Position numbers and translations under genes: made by a program
Part shown: positions 1 to 9,794 of the stretch, one piece after another
How positions within the stretch are numbered: the first letter of the stretch is position 1
Layout of the letters: the number at the start of each line of letters is the position of its first letter
Assembly (NCBI GenBank): GCA_947504725.1
Contig: CANNHN010000001.1
Location: 310,001-374,000, forward strand
DNA length: 64,000 nt
Source of the DNA: Bacteroidota bacterium
GTDB lineage: Bacteria > Bacteroidota > Bacteroidia > 2-12-FULL-35-15
Direction of reading: 5' to 3'
The notes under the pieces: model-generated
What the model was told of the DNA's origin: nothing
The model's input: the letters and a program-made list of their open reading frames with translations, nothing else
Database searches by the model: none

Positions 1-1
1 A

Positions 2-652
2 TTATTCAAACACATTCTTCATCTTGATTTTGAATGGTTGTTTCAAAACTATAGTGATGTAGTTTATATTATTTTATTTCTTGTCATATTTATTGAAACA
101 GGGTTAGTCATTATGCCGTTTTTACCTGGCGACTCTTTGCTTTTTACTGCAGGATTGTTTGCCAACCAAATCAATTCGGTGACTGGTGAACCATTTTTAA
201 ATATTTTCTTTTTACTAGGACTATTGTTTGCAGCTGCTGTGATTGGTGACAATACGAATTATTGGATCGGAAGAAAAATTGGACTCAAAGCCTTACAAAT
301 GAAAATTCGAGGCAAAAAATTAGTAAAAGAAGAGTACTTAACTAAAACACATTCTTTTTTCGATAAGTATGGCCCAAAAACAATTATTATGGCGCGTTTT
401 GTTCCTATTGTAAGAACATTCGCTCCTTTTGTTGCCGGCATCGCTGAAATGAATTATAAAAAGTTTTTATCGTATGATGTTTTGGGTGGAGTTATCTGGA
501 TTGGCAGCTTAACCTTAGCTGGCTATTTTCTAGGAGAAATCCCTTGGATTAAAAACAACATTGAAAAAGTTGCTTTAGGCATCGTTTTTCTCTCAGTACT
601 TCCTATTGGTCTTGAGATATTAAAAGCTAAAATGAACAAAACAAAATCATAA
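2..652 (+). CDS. DedA family membrane protein (5' end outside window)
   Basis: Integral inner-membrane protein of the DedA/SNARE-associated family, which includes proton-dependent transporters and lipid scramblases needed for envelope homeostasis. The reading frame stays open to the left edge of the window: the codons before the TTG at position 38 read like the normal DedA N-terminus, so the gene begins outside the window and TTG38 is not the start. Visible family marks are the hydrophobic stretch ending in FLPGDSLLF, the central GDNTNYWIGRKIG and the signature RFVPIVRTFAPFVAG, followed by two more membrane segments. About 215 codons are present, close to the usual full length. It ends 54 nt before aroE on the same strand. 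Lipid or ion substrate cannot be told from sequence. Confidence 0.88.
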   Translation, partial: LFKHILHLDFEWLFQNYSDVVYIILFLVIFIETGLVIMPFLPGDSLLFTAGLFANQINSVTGEPFLNIFFLLGLLFAAAVIGDNTNYWIGRKIGLKALQMKIRGKKLVKEEYLTKTHSFFDKYGPKTIIMARFVPIVRTFAPFVAGIAEMNYKKFLSYDVLGGVIWIGSLTLAGYFLGEIPWIKNNIEKVALGIVFLSVLPIGLEILKAKMNKTKS

Positions 653-706
653 AAATATTTTATTGAATTGAAATAATTTACTGCTTTGAGTACACTACCA
701 CTTAGT

Positions 707-1438
707 ATGTATGGCTTGATTGGTTTTCCTCTCTCCCACTCTTTTTCTAAAAAATACTTTACAGAGAAATTTGAAAAAGAAAATATTTTAGATTCAGAAT
801 ATCATGCTTTTCCAATTGAAAAAATTGAATTGCTTCCACAATTGATTAAAGACAATCCTTCGCTAAAAGGGCTTAGCGTTACTATTCCTCACAAAGAAAG
901 TGTTATACCATTTTTAGATGAACTAGACGTTACAGCAAAGAAAATAGGCGCAGTAAATTGCATAAAAATTACAAATGGAAAACTTATTGGTTATAATACA
1001 GATGCATTTGGTTTCAAACAATCGATCAAACCATTTTTAGAATCACAACATGAAAGAGCATTAATACTAGGAACAGGTGGTGCTTCAAAAGCTGTAGAAT
1101 ATGTTTTAAAAGAAATTGGCATTAATTGCTTTTTCGTTACAAGAAATAAAACAGCCGAAAATCAATTTACATACTATGAAGTAAACGAAAACATGCTAAA
1201 TGCATTTAAGCTCATCGTAAATGCAACACCATTAGGAATGTTCCCAAATATTGATTCTTGTCCCGAAATTCCTTATCAATTTATTTCACCTTCCCACCTT
1301 TTGTACGACTTGGTTTACAATCCAACAGAAACTGAATTTTTAAAAAAGGGAAAAGCAAAAGGAGCTTCAATTGTAAATGGTTATTCTATGTTACAACAAC
1401 AAGCTGAAGAAGCCTGGAGAATTTGGAGTACTCATTAG
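707..1438 (+). CDS. aroE: Shikimate dehydrogenase
   Basis: NADP-dependent reduction of 3-dehydroshikimate to shikimate, fourth step of the shikimate pathway; cytoplasmic. Key features: GFPLSHSFSK near the start (substrate serines), SVTIPHKE with the catalytic lysine, NTDAFGF with the catalytic aspartate, the Rossmann loop GTGGASKAV, NATPLGM, and a C-terminal NGYSMLQQQAEEAW. About 243 residues, slightly short as is usual in Bacteroidota. The frame could be extended to a TTG at 686, but ATG at 707 gives MYGLIGFPLSHSF, the normal family N-terminus, so I use it. It follows DedA and precedes uvrB on the same strand with no clear terminator between. Confidence 0.95.
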   Translation: MYGLIGFPLSHSFSKKYFTEKFEKENILDSEYHAFPIEKIELLPQLIKDNPSLKGLSVTIPHKESVIPFLDELDVTAKKIGAVNCIKITNGKLIGYNTDAFGFKQSIKPFLESQHERALILGTGGASKAVEYVLKEIGINCFFVTRNKTAENQFTYYEVNENMLNAFKLIVNATPLGMFPNIDSCPEIPYQFISPSHLLYDLVYNPTETEFLKKGKAKGASIVNGYSMLQQQAEEAWRIWSTH

Positions 1439-1506
1439 ACTCCGCTTAAGCAGACAACATAATGTTCCTGCGTTTTTTTTATTTAATTCCCTAAATTTAT
1501 AACTCT

Positions 1507-3531
1507 ATGGAATTTAAAATTGTTTCTGACTTTCAGCCAACGGGTGATCAACCTAGCGCTATCAAGCAATTGGTTGATGGAATAAATAGTAGCATCCCAG
1601 CACAAACGCTATTAGGCGTTACGGGATCGGGGAAAACATTTACCATTGCCAATGTTATACAACAGACAGGAAAACCTACATTAATTTTAAGTCACAATAA
1701 AACATTGGCAGCGCAATTGTATGGAGAATTTAAACAATTTTTTCCAAACAATGCTGTCGAATACTTTGTAAGCTATTACGATTATTATCAACCCGAAGCA
1801 TTTCTTCCTAGCTCAAATACATATATCGAAAAAGATTTAGCAATAAACGATGAAATAGAAAAACTTCGATTGAGTACTACATCTGCTCTTCTTTCCGGAA
1901 GACGTGATGTAATAGTTGTTTCATCAGTTTCTTGCATCTATGGAATAGGAAATCCAATTGAATTTAGAAGTAATGTCATACACATCAAAAAAGGTGAAAT
2001 CATTTCTCGCAATAAATTTCTTCATCTTTTAGTTGAAAGTTTATATTCTCGAACTACAGAAGATTTTCTTCGTGGAAACTTTCGTGTAAAAGGCGATACA
2101 GTGGATATCAACTTAGCGTATGCAGATTTTTCTCTTCGTGTATCTTTTTGGGATGATGAAATTGAAGAAATAGAATATTTTGAAACAAGCACAGGAAAAA
2201 GTATTGAGAAACTTGATGCTGTTACAGTTTATCCAGCAAACATCTTTGTAACAAGTCCTGAAACTATGAAAAGTGCCATTCATCAAATACAAGATGATAT
2301 GGTAAAACAAGTAGATTATTTTAAAGAAATCGGAAAACATCTTGAAGCGAAAAGATTGGAAGATCGAGTTACATATGATCTTGAAATGATGCGAGAATTG
2401 GGATATTGTTCTGGAATCGAAAACTACTCTCGCTATTTTGATAGTCGTTTACCAGGCTCTCGCCCCTTCTGTTTGCTAGATTATTTTCCGGATGATTTCT
2501 TAATGGTGATTGATGAAAGTCATGTTACCCTTCCACAAATAAAAGCAATGTATGGTGGCGACCGTTCAAGAAAAGTGAATCTTGTTGATTATGGATTTCG
2601 TTTACCAGCAGCTATGGATAATCGTCCATTAAAATTTGAAGAGTTTGAATCTATTATCAATCAGCTCATTTATGTGAGTGCTACACCGGCAGAATATGAA
2701 TTAATAAAATCAGAAGGAATTGTTGCAGAGCAAGTAATTCGTCCGACAGGCTTACTCGACCCTATTATTGAAATTCGACCAAGCATCAATCAAATAGATG
2801 ATTTACTAGAAGAAATTGATAAAGTTGCTAAACGTGATGAACGAATTTTAGTAACAACGTTAACAAAACGAATGGCTGAAGAACTACAAAAATATATGAT
2901 GAACGTTGGAATACGCTGTAGATATATTCATTCGGAGGTCGACACATTGGAACGTGTTGAAATTTTACGCGACTTACGTTTAGGAAAATTTGATGTTCTA
3001 ATTGGAATCAACTTATTAAGAGAGGGATTAGATTTGCCAGAAGTTTCGTTAGTTGCTATTCTAGATGCCGACAAAGAAGGATTTTTACGCTCTGACAGAG
3101 CATTAACTCAAACATCTGGACGTGCTGCACGAAACATCAATGGAAGAGTAATAATGTATGCCGATAAGATAACAGACTCAATGAAGCGGACAATTGATGA
3201 AACAGAAAGAAGAAGACAAAAACAAATTGCTTATAACTTAGCAAACAATTTAGTTCCTACTGCATTAAACAAATCGAAAGCATCCATTATGGGTCAAACA
3301 TCTGTGATTGTCGATTCTAAAGGAAATCTAGCTCGACCATACATAGAATCGGAAGAAATCAATTATGCAGCCGATCCAGTTGTTCAATACATGAGTAAAG
3401 AAGAGCTTCAAAAAGCAATCAACCGAACACGAAAAGCCATGGATGCAGCTGCTAAAGAGTTTGATTTTGCTGAAGCGGCCCGTTTAAGAGATGAAATGTT
3501 TGCTCTTGAAAAACTATTTGCTAACAAGTAG
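1507..3531 (+). CDS. uvrB: Excinuclease ABC subunit B
   Basis: DNA-damage verification helicase of nucleotide excision repair, working with UvrA and UvrC. The 674-residue protein shows Walker A GVTGSGKT (about residue 38), the beta-hairpin region YYDYYQPEAF that clamps the damaged strand, the DESH helicase box, helicase motifs VSATPAEYE and TSGRAARNINGR, and a C-terminal UVR motif (last ~40 residues, AAKEFDFAEAARLRDEM) that contacts UvrC. Length and motif order are standard. uvrA and uvrC are not in the window. A Shine-Dalgarno is absent; the sequence before the ATG is AT-rich with a near match to the -7 box. Confidence 0.98.
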   Translation: MEFKIVSDFQPTGDQPSAIKQLVDGINSSIPAQTLLGVTGSGKTFTIANVIQQTGKPTLILSHNKTLAAQLYGEFKQFFPNNAVEYFVSYYDYYQPEAFLPSSNTYIEKDLAINDEIEKLRLSTTSALLSGRRDVIVVSSVSCIYGIGNPIEFRSNVIHIKKGEIISRNKFLHLLVESLYSRTTEDFLRGNFRVKGDTVDINLAYADFSLRVSFWDDEIEEIEYFETSTGKSIEKLDAVTVYPANIFVTSPETMKSAIHQIQDDMVKQVDYFKEIGKHLEAKRLEDRVTYDLEMMRELGYCSGIENYSRYFDSRLPGSRPFCLLDYFPDDFLMVIDESHVTLPQIKAMYGGDRSRKVNLVDYGFRLPAAMDNRPLKFEEFESIINQLIYVSATPAEYELIKSEGIVAEQVIRPTGLLDPIIEIRPSINQIDDLLEEIDKVAKRDERILVTTLTKRMAEELQKYMMNVGIRCRYIHSEVDTLERVEILRDLRLGKFDVLIGINLLREGLDLPEVSLVAILDADKEGFLRSDRALTQTSGRAARNINGRVIMYADKITDSMKRTIDETERRRQKQIAYNLANNLVPTALNKSKASIMGQTSVIVDSKGNLARPYIESEEINYAADPVVQYMSKEELQKAINRTRKAMDAAAKEFDFAEAARLRDEMFALEKLFANK

Positions 3532-3628
3532 TTGTCATTAAGTTAATCAGTTTCACTCGTTAAATTTAAAAAATTACTCATAAATTCGTAGTAGATAAAA
3601 TTAAAGCATAAAGCTTACCCACAAGAGA

Positions 3629-4087
3629 ATGTCATTAAAGAATGACGATATTGTACAAACAATATCATTACAAAGCATGGTTTTATGCCTCGACAAACAA
3701 GGCATTGTTTACATCCGATATCTCGAGGGTCAAGTGATTGACGTAAAAGAAAAAATAGAAGAAAAAAGAGCACTTCTAGAACTGACAAAAGGTGAAAAGT
3801 TTCCCATTTTAATTTCATTTGAAAGTTATGTTACAATTACAAAGGAAGCTAAAGAGTATAGCATTTTAATAGAACCAGAACAGCCCTTTTTAGCAGTTTC
3901 TGTTTTAGTTGAAAATTTAGCTTACCAATTAATGGCTGATTTCTATTTTAAATTTTACAAACCCAAAGTTGCCTACAAAGTATTTAAATCTCACGACAAA
4001 GCAGTAGAATGGCTTATTGAGATTCGTAAAAATCCTCCTCCTCCTAAACCTAAATACAAAGGGAAAATTACTCTTTGGAATTTTTAA
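3629..4087 (+). CDS. STAS-like protein of unknown function (DUF7793 type)
   Basis: A 152-residue soluble protein with no signal peptide or membrane segment. It has the alternating strand/helix pattern of the SpoIIAA/STAS-like fold seen in many Bacteroidota hypotheticals: a strand-rich N-terminus, a middle section ITKEAKEYSI, then LVENLAYQLMADFYFKFYKPKVAYKVFKSHDKAVEWL, where the family usually ends in a helix over a phosphate-site-like loop. I recognise the family resemblance (DUF7793) but no catalytic residues. The proline-rich C-terminus (NPPPPKPKYKG) is unusual. It lies between uvrB and recQ on the same strand, which does not by itself make it a repair gene. Function unknown. Confidence 0.7.
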   Translation: MSLKNDDIVQTISLQSMVLCLDKQGIVYIRYLEGQVIDVKEKIEEKRALLELTKGEKFPILISFESYVTITKEAKEYSILIEPEQPFLAVSVLVENLAYQLMADFYFKFYKPKVAYKVFKSHDKAVEWLIEIRKNPPPPKPKYKGKITLWNF

Positions 4088-4122
4088 TTTCCTAGCTATA
4101 CATTTCGTAAATTCGTGTGCAA

Positions 4123-6033
4123 ATGCCAAGCATTCACGAAATACTTGAAAAATACTGGGGCTATCGCTCTTTTCGTCCTTCACAGGAGGAAATTATCAAT
4201 TCCGTTTTAGCGGAAAATGATACGTTGGCATTGCTTCCAACTGGAGGCGGAAAATCCATTTGCTTTCAAGTTCCTGCAATGGCTCAAGATGGAATTTGTA
4301 TCGTTGTTTCTCCTCTTATTGCTTTAATGAAGGATCAGGTGGAAAATCTCGTAAAAAAAGGAATAAAGGCAATTGCGATTACTTCTGCAATGCATAAACG
4401 TGAAATTGATATTGCTTTGGATAATTGTGTACACGGAAATATCAAATTCCTTTACTTATCTCCCGAACGATTAGAAACTGAAATTGTAAAAGTACGTTTA
4501 CAAAAAATGAACGTAAACCTAATTGCTATTGATGAATCACATTGCATTTCTCAATGGGGTTATGATTTTCGTCCGAGTTACTTAAAAATTGCTTTGCTTC
4601 GCGAAATTTTACCGAAAGTTCCTGTATTAGCATTAACTGCAACAGCTACAAAGGAAGTGGTAAAAGACATTCAAGAAAAATTACACTTTAAAAAAAACAA
4701 TGTCATTCAAATAAGCTTTGAACGAAAAAATGTTGCATACATTTTATTAAATGAAGAAGATAAACTAGCCCGACTTGTTAAGATTGCTAACAATGTAAAA
4801 GGAACAGGAATCGTTTACGTCCGCAACCGCAAAAAAACACAAGAAATTGCAAGTTATTTAAGAAGTCATAAAATTGAAGCCGATTTTTATCATGCAGGCT
4901 TAGATGCAAAAATGCGCGACATCAAACAAAGCAAATGGATAAATAACGAATCTAGAGTAATTGTTTGCACCAACGCATTTGGAATGGGCATTGATAAACC
5001 CGATGTACGCTTTGTTGTACACATTGATTTACCTGATTCATTAGAAGCATATTTTCAAGAAGCTGGACGGGCTGGACGAGATGAACGAAAAGCATTTGCT
5101 ATTTTACTTTACAACAATGGTGATAAAATAGAATTACAGCGCAATGTCGAATTGAGTTTCCCAAGTATGGATGATATTCGTCAAACTTACCAAGCATTGG
5201 CTAATTTTTATCAAATACCTGCTGGTTCTGGCTTAGGCAATACTTATAGTTTTGACATTTCTGCTTTTTGCGATAACTATAAACTGCAAGCCATTACCGT
5301 TTTTAATAGTTTGAAATTTATTGAACGCGAAGGTTACATTTTACTTTCAGATGCATTTTTTCAACCTGCTAGAATTAAACTAGAAGTAAATCGCGAAGAT
5401 TTATATAAATTTCAAATCACTAACCCTGTATTTGATGTATTTGTCAAACTACTTTTACGTAGTTATGCTGGGCTATTCGACAACTTTGAAAAGATAAACG
5501 AATTTGATTTGGCAAAAAAATTAAACACCAAGCAAGAAGAAGTTGTTAAAAAATTAAACTTCCTGCATCAAAACAAAATCATCACATACGCTCCGCAAAC
5601 AGAATTACCACAATTAACTTTCACAATGCCTCGTGTGGATACAAAAGATTTGTCGCTGTCGAAAGAGAACTTCTCTTCCCTAAAAAAACGCGCCAACGAA
5701 AGAATGGAATCTGTTTTAAATTATACTGAAAGCTCCCACAAGTGTCGCAGTCAGCTCCTACTTGCCTATTTTGGCGAAATTGAAAGTACTGCTTGCGGAC
5801 AATGTGATGTCTGTTTAGAAGAGAAAAGAAAAGTGTTACACACGGATGAATACGAAAACATTAGTAATCAAATCAAACAATTACTCAATGTTCATCCAAT
5901 GGAATTAAAAATGCTCATCAATTCCATAACTGATGTTCATGAAGACAAAATCATACATACGATTCAACTAATGATTGATAACGATCAATTAAAGTACAAC
6001 GAGCAGAATTTACTTTACTTAACAACGCAATAG
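4123..6033 (+). CDS. recQ: RecQ family ATP-dependent DNA helicase
   Basis: 3'-5' DNA helicase for recombination and stalled-fork repair. Visible: the Q-like motif YRSFRPSQEEII, Walker A LPTGGGKS, DESHCISQWGYDFRPSY (motif II and the aromatic-rich loop), motif III ALTATAT, motif V TNAFGMGIDKPDVR, motif VI QEAGRAGRDE, and the RQC zinc site built from CRSQLLLAYFGE and CGQCDVC. The protein is about 636 residues. After the zinc site it keeps only a short winged-helix-like tail and no clear HRDC domain. An in-frame GTG lies two codons upstream, but ATG 4123 is the better start. A TACATTTC sequence upstream is one base off the -7 box. Confidence 0.95.
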   Translation: MPSIHEILEKYWGYRSFRPSQEEIINSVLAENDTLALLPTGGGKSICFQVPAMAQDGICIVVSPLIALMKDQVENLVKKGIKAIAITSAMHKREIDIALDNCVHGNIKFLYLSPERLETEIVKVRLQKMNVNLIAIDESHCISQWGYDFRPSYLKIALLREILPKVPVLALTATATKEVVKDIQEKLHFKKNNVIQISFERKNVAYILLNEEDKLARLVKIANNVKGTGIVYVRNRKKTQEIASYLRSHKIEADFYHAGLDAKMRDIKQSKWINNESRVIVCTNAFGMGIDKPDVRFVVHIDLPDSLEAYFQEAGRAGRDERKAFAILLYNNGDKIELQRNVELSFPSMDDIRQTYQALANFYQIPAGSGLGNTYSFDISAFCDNYKLQAITVFNSLKFIEREGYILLSDAFFQPARIKLEVNREDLYKFQITNPVFDVFVKLLLRSYAGLFDNFEKINEFDLAKKLNTKQEEVVKKLNFLHQNKIITYAPQTELPQLTFTMPRVDTKDLSLSKENFSSLKKRANERMESVLNYTESSHKCRSQLLLAYFGEIESTACGQCDVCLEEKRKVLHTDEYENISNQIKQLLNVHPMELKMLINSITDVHEDKIIHTIQLMIDNDQLKYNEQNLLYLTTQ

Positions 6034-6039
6034 ATTTAG

Positions 6040-6047
6040 TACTTTTG
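6040..6047 (+). promoter_or_regulatory. Putative -7 box TACTTTTG of the rlmI-like gene
   Basis: Exact match to the Bacteroidota sigma-ABfr -7 element TAnnTTTG, 17 nt before the ATG at 6065. No TTTG -33 partner at the ideal distance is obvious. Confidence 0.5.
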
Positions 6048-6064
6048 CTACAAACAATTCATAT

Positions 6065-7279
6065 ATGAGTGATCAATTTATCAAAATAACATTAGCCAAC
6101 GGCAAAGACCATAGCATCAAACGTTTTCATCCATGGGTGTTTTCTGGCGCAATTAAAAAAATCAGTCTGCCACCCGATTACGAAGGCGAAGATGTGAAAG
6201 AAGGCGATGTTGTTACAGTTTATTCGGTACAAGATGAATTTCTTGGAATGGGGCATTATCAAATTGGATCCATTGCGGTCCGTATGTTTTCGTTTACCGA
6301 AATAAATCCCAACTACGATTTTTGGAAAAGCAAAATTCAAAAAGCATACGATTTTAGAACACAATTAAATCTTACAAAAAACGCTTCAACCAATTGTTAT
6401 AGATTATGTTTTGGCGAAGGCGATGGCTTACCTGGATTCATTATTGATTACTACAATGGAACAGCTGTATTACAATCACATTCTATTGGTTTGCATCTTA
6501 TTAAACATGAGTTTGTAAAAGCTTTACAAGAAATATACGGAGACGAGCTGAATGCCGTTTATGACAAGAGTGAAGATACAATGCCAAAGAATGCTCCAAT
6601 TAAAGCTCCTAATGGGTATTTGTGGAAACGTGACAATGTAACTGCGGAAACAATTGCTTTGGAGAACGGACATAAGTTTTCGGTTGATTGGGAAGGCGGA
6701 CAAAAGACAGGATTCTTTTTAGATCAACGAGAGAATAGAGAATTGCTTGCACATTATTCTAAAGACAAAGTTGTTTTAAATACGTTTTGTTACACAGGTG
6801 GCTTTTCCGTTTATGCAGCGGCAGCTGGAGCTAAAGAAGTTCATTCAACCGATATTTCTAAAAAAGCAATTGAACTAACGGATAGAAATGCAGAGTTGAA
6901 TGGCCTAAAAAATCATACATCTTTTGTTGCAGATACATTTGAATTCTTAAAAAACAGAGAAAACACTTACGATATTATTGTTTTGGATCCACCAGCATTT
7001 GCCAAACATCAAAATGTAAAGCACAATGCCATTATGGGTTACAAACGATTAAATTACGAAGCCATCAAACAAATTAAACCAGGTGGATTACTATTTACAT
7101 TCTCTTGTTCTCAAGTAGTAGATAAAAACACATTCAACAGCACCGTGATGGCGGCTGCCATTGAAGCTGGAAGAAATGTAAGAGTTTTGCATCATCTTTC
7201 ACAACCACCCGATCATTGTGTAAATATTTTTCATCCCGAAGGAGAATATTTAAAAGGATTGGTTGTACATATCGAATAA
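6065..7279 (+). CDS. rlmI: Class I SAM-dependent rRNA methyltransferase, RlmI-like
   Basis: Predicted 23S rRNA (cytosine-C5) methyltransferase. The 404-residue protein has an N-terminal PUA-like RNA-binding domain (residues 1-85, containing HPWVFSGAI), a linking EEHD-like segment, and a Rossmann methyltransferase domain: SAM-binding FCYTGGFSVYAAAAGA, acidic loop HSTDIS, catalytic-region LDPPAF and the second cysteine motif SCSQVV. Length and domain order match RlmI/YccW. The exact target base is inferred from the family. It is preceded by a -7 box and closed by a bidirectional hairpin shared with the convergent TonB receptor. Confidence 0.9.
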   Translation: MSDQFIKITLANGKDHSIKRFHPWVFSGAIKKISLPPDYEGEDVKEGDVVTVYSVQDEFLGMGHYQIGSIAVRMFSFTEINPNYDFWKSKIQKAYDFRTQLNLTKNASTNCYRLCFGEGDGLPGFIIDYYNGTAVLQSHSIGLHLIKHEFVKALQEIYGDELNAVYDKSEDTMPKNAPIKAPNGYLWKRDNVTAETIALENGHKFSVDWEGGQKTGFFLDQRENRELLAHYSKDKVVLNTFCYTGGFSVYAAAAGAKEVHSTDISKKAIELTDRNAELNGLKNHTSFVADTFEFLKNRENTYDIIVLDPPAFAKHQNVKHNAIMGYKRLNYEAIKQIKPGGLLFTFSCSQVVDKNTFNSTVMAAAIEAGRNVRVLHHLSQPPDHCVNIFHPEGEYLKGLVVHIE

Positions 7280-7280
7280 C

Positions 7281-7310
7281 AAAAAAGCCACTGAGTAAGT
7301 GGCTTTTTAT
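7281..7310. terminator. Bidirectional intrinsic terminator
   Basis: Perfect stem GCCACT/AGTGGC (7287-7292 with 7298-7303), loop GAGTA, extended by A/T pairs and flanked by A-run and T-run, so it can work in both directions between the convergent rlmI-like and TonB-receptor genes. Confidence 0.85.
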
Positions 7311-7312
7311 TT

Positions 7313-9700
7313 TTAGAATTCGATGATAATTCCCAATGTAGATAAAGAAGTACCAGAAGAGTTATCAATCAACTTTGTTTTGTATGCAGCGGGATTCGCA
7401 GGGTCAGTTTGTACATTCCCATCGGCATCTCTATCCAAAACTAAGATTGCGGGTTGATCGGATTTAGCTCGGTAGACATTTTGTAAATCGTAATAAATGT
7501 CCAGCGACCATTTTTTAAAGAAAAACTTTTTATCTATACGCATGTCTAATTGATGAAACGCATTCAATCGATTCTCGTTTAATTTATTGTAATCCGTCAA
7601 ACCTCTTCCGTTAATATCCCAAACCGATTTAAGTGAAGATGTTTGTACATCAATTGGCGTATAAGGTGTTCCTCCTTGATAACGCCATTTAAATCCAGCC
7701 TCCCAATTGCGTTTGAACTTTTTTCCGAATGTAGCTGATACAATATTTCCATTGTCCCAAGCTGAAGGTTTGTCATCTCCGTTTTTATCTTGAAACTGAC
7801 TTTTTACCCAGGTATAAGCAAGAATACCATAAAAACCTTTAAATAATTTCTGTTGAATTAAGAACTCAACTCCATAAGCTTTACCATCTGAAACAGAAGT
7901 TACTGGCTCGTTACCAATAACACCGAAGTCGCCTCCAAGATTAGCTAAACTGATTGAATCACGAAGTGCAAAAGGATACTTTGAATATACTTTATAAAAG
8001 CCTTCAACAGAAATCTTCGTATTAATCTTTGTATTGTATTCAAAGCCTGCAACTAAATGATCATTTGTTATATAAGTAACCTTGTTTACTTTATTCGTTA
8101 AAACATCGAGCGAATCTCTATAACCTAAAATAGTATACGCTGGCAATTGGTAATATCTGCCTGCATTAAAATTAAAACTAAGTGCATCTGTAATATTAAA
8201 AGCCAATGATAATCTTGGAGAAAGCTGATTCAGAGGATTCACCATAGAAGCAGAAAAATCTGCAAAATCTGTTCTTACTCCAGCAGAAAGTAAAAGTCGC
8301 TGATTAAATAACATTTTACTAATTTGTCCAAAAGCTGAATACTTATTAAAATTCAATTTTGAATCAAAGTCAATCAAAACAGGTCCTGCAGGAGTCGTTA
8401 TCTTATTAAAAGTAGAATTCGTGTACGTTACATTTTCAAATCCTACTCCAAAATTAATTTTGTATCCGTTGTTACGATATGTATTTTCAAGTCTTATTTT
8501 ATTTTCAATTTCTTGAGAAACATAATCCAACACTTTATTGGAGTCGATGCTTTCATCGTTGTTCAAATATTTATAGGAACGATTGTTTAAATGATTTCTA
8601 CTCACCACAAATGTCAAATAACTTTTCTCAAAATAATGTTTATAGTTCGCCCCTAAAGCATAATTCCATTGTTTATTTACAGGCAAATATCCAAGTATGT
8701 ATTTCTGTTGTTCCGTTTCGTTTGCATCTAAATTCAGCTTAAAATCGTCCAACGCACCCAATCCGATAAAAGAAATTTCGTTTTTTTCGTTTAAACGAAT
8801 TTTCGCTTTGAATTGAGCATCATTGTATATTGGTAAAAATGGCAGTTCCAGCAATTTGAATAGCCATCCCAAATAAGATCTTCGTGCAGAGACAATAAAC
8901 GTTGTTTTTTTACCAAGCGGGCCATCCAACGTTAAACCTATGTCAGAAGAACCCAAAGTAGCTGTCGTTACAAGTTTTTCTGAATTCCCATCTTTCATTT
9001 TAAAATCAAAAATGGAACTCAAGGCATTTCCTCTGTTAACGGGAAAAGCTCCGGAATAAAAATCTACCTCTCTAATAAAATTCACATTAATCATTCCTAC
9101 TGGACCACCTGAACCACCTTGGGTAGCAAAGTGATTAATATTAGGTACTTCTATACCATCCAAATAAAAGCGATTTTCATTTGGAGCACCACCACGAATT
9201 ATAATGTCATTCCTAAATGAAACGGTTGAAGCAACACCAGGCAAAGATTGTATTACTTTAGAAATATCTCTGTTTCCGCCAGGATTTCTATCTATTTCGG
9301 AAGAACCTATTGTGCGAAGAGAAACTGGACTTTCTTCCGTTTTATTATAAGGAGAGGCTGTTACTTCAACAACTCCAAGACTATCCATCTTTTCATCTAA
9401 ACTTATATTTAAGACCGTTGGCGTGAAGTTGTTTACCTGAATTTCAAAAACTGTTTTTTTTCCATAACCAACAAAAGATGCAGAGATATTATATAATCCA
9501 GGAGTTAAGTTTTTTAATTCATAATTCCCATCTAAATCAGTTGTAGCTGCTACCGACAAAGAAGTTATACCAACTGAAGCAAAAGGAATTGGTTCATTAT
9601 TTATGGAATTTAATACCTTTCCTTTAATAATTCCATTTTGAGCAAAAAGTGTATTAACTAAAACGAAAGTGAAGAATAAAACAACAAAATTATATTTCAT
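7313..9700 (-). CDS. TonB-dependent outer-membrane receptor with carboxypeptidase-regulatory-like domain
   Basis: Gated outer-membrane transporter powered by TonB-ExbBD. The start at 9700 gives a clean signal peptide (MKYNFVVLFFTFVLVNTLFA) that a longer frame to 9745 would mask. Order: signal peptide; CarboxypepD_reg-like beta-sandwich (about residues 22-105, GIIKGKVLNSINNEPIPFASV); plug domain (about 115-220, with SLPGVASTVSFRNDIIIRGG and NRFYLDGIEVP); a 22-strand-type barrel to the C-terminal aromatic strand ending IIIEF. Mature size (~775 residues) is typical. No SusD partner is adjacent, so it is not a classic SusCD polysaccharide pair; substrate unknown. It lies downstream of the phosphomutase on the same strand but behind a terminator, so it is probably transcribed alone. 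Confidence 0.92.
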   Translation of the reverse strand: MKYNFVVLFFTFVLVNTLFAQNGIIKGKVLNSINNEPIPFASVGITSLSVAATTDLDGNYELKNLTPGLYNISASFVGYGKKTVFEIQVNNFTPTVLNISLDEKMDSLGVVEVTASPYNKTEESPVSLRTIGSSEIDRNPGGNRDISKVIQSLPGVASTVSFRNDIIIRGGAPNENRFYLDGIEVPNINHFATQGGSGGPVGMINVNFIREVDFYSGAFPVNRGNALSSIFDFKMKDGNSEKLVTTATLGSSDIGLTLDGPLGKKTTFIVSARRSYLGWLFKLLELPFLPIYNDAQFKAKIRLNEKNEISFIGLGALDDFKLNLDANETEQQKYILGYLPVNKQWNYALGANYKHYFEKSYLTFVVSRNHLNNRSYKYLNNDESIDSNKVLDYVSQEIENKIRLENTYRNNGYKINFGVGFENVTYTNSTFNKITTPAGPVLIDFDSKLNFNKYSAFGQISKMLFNQRLLLSAGVRTDFADFSASMVNPLNQLSPRLSLAFNITDALSFNFNAGRYYQLPAYTILGYRDSLDVLTNKVNKVTYITNDHLVAGFEYNTKINTKISVEGFYKVYSKYPFALRDSISLANLGGDFGVIGNEPVTSVSDGKAYGVEFLIQQKLFKGFYGILAYTWVKSQFQDKNGDDKPSAWDNGNIVSATFGKKFKRNWEAGFKWRYQGGTPYTPIDVQTSSLKSVWDINGRGLTDYNKLNENRLNAFHQLDMRIDKKFFFKKWSLDIYYDLQNVYRAKSDQPAILVLDRDADGNVQTDPANPAAYKTKLIDNSSGTSLSTLGIIIEF

Positions 9701-9743
9701 ATATACTAAAACAAAATGATTAAATATTTGTTCATAAAATTGC

Positions 9744-9775
9744 AAAAAAAAACGCTTTTATTAAAAAGCGTTTTT
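9744..9775 (-). terminator. Intrinsic terminator after the phosphohexomutase gene
   Basis: Perfect hairpin AAAAACGCTTTT (9748-9759) with AAAAGCGTTTTT (9764-9775), followed on the minus strand by a run of T. It separates the phosphomutase from the downstream TonB receptor. Confidence 0.8.
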
Positions 9776-9794
9776 AATAAATTAAATAAATAAA

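Noticed and set aside
7313-9700. SusC of a polysaccharide utilisation locus
   Set aside because: No SusD gene adjacent and no glycoside hydrolase cluster; called only as TonB-dependent receptor.
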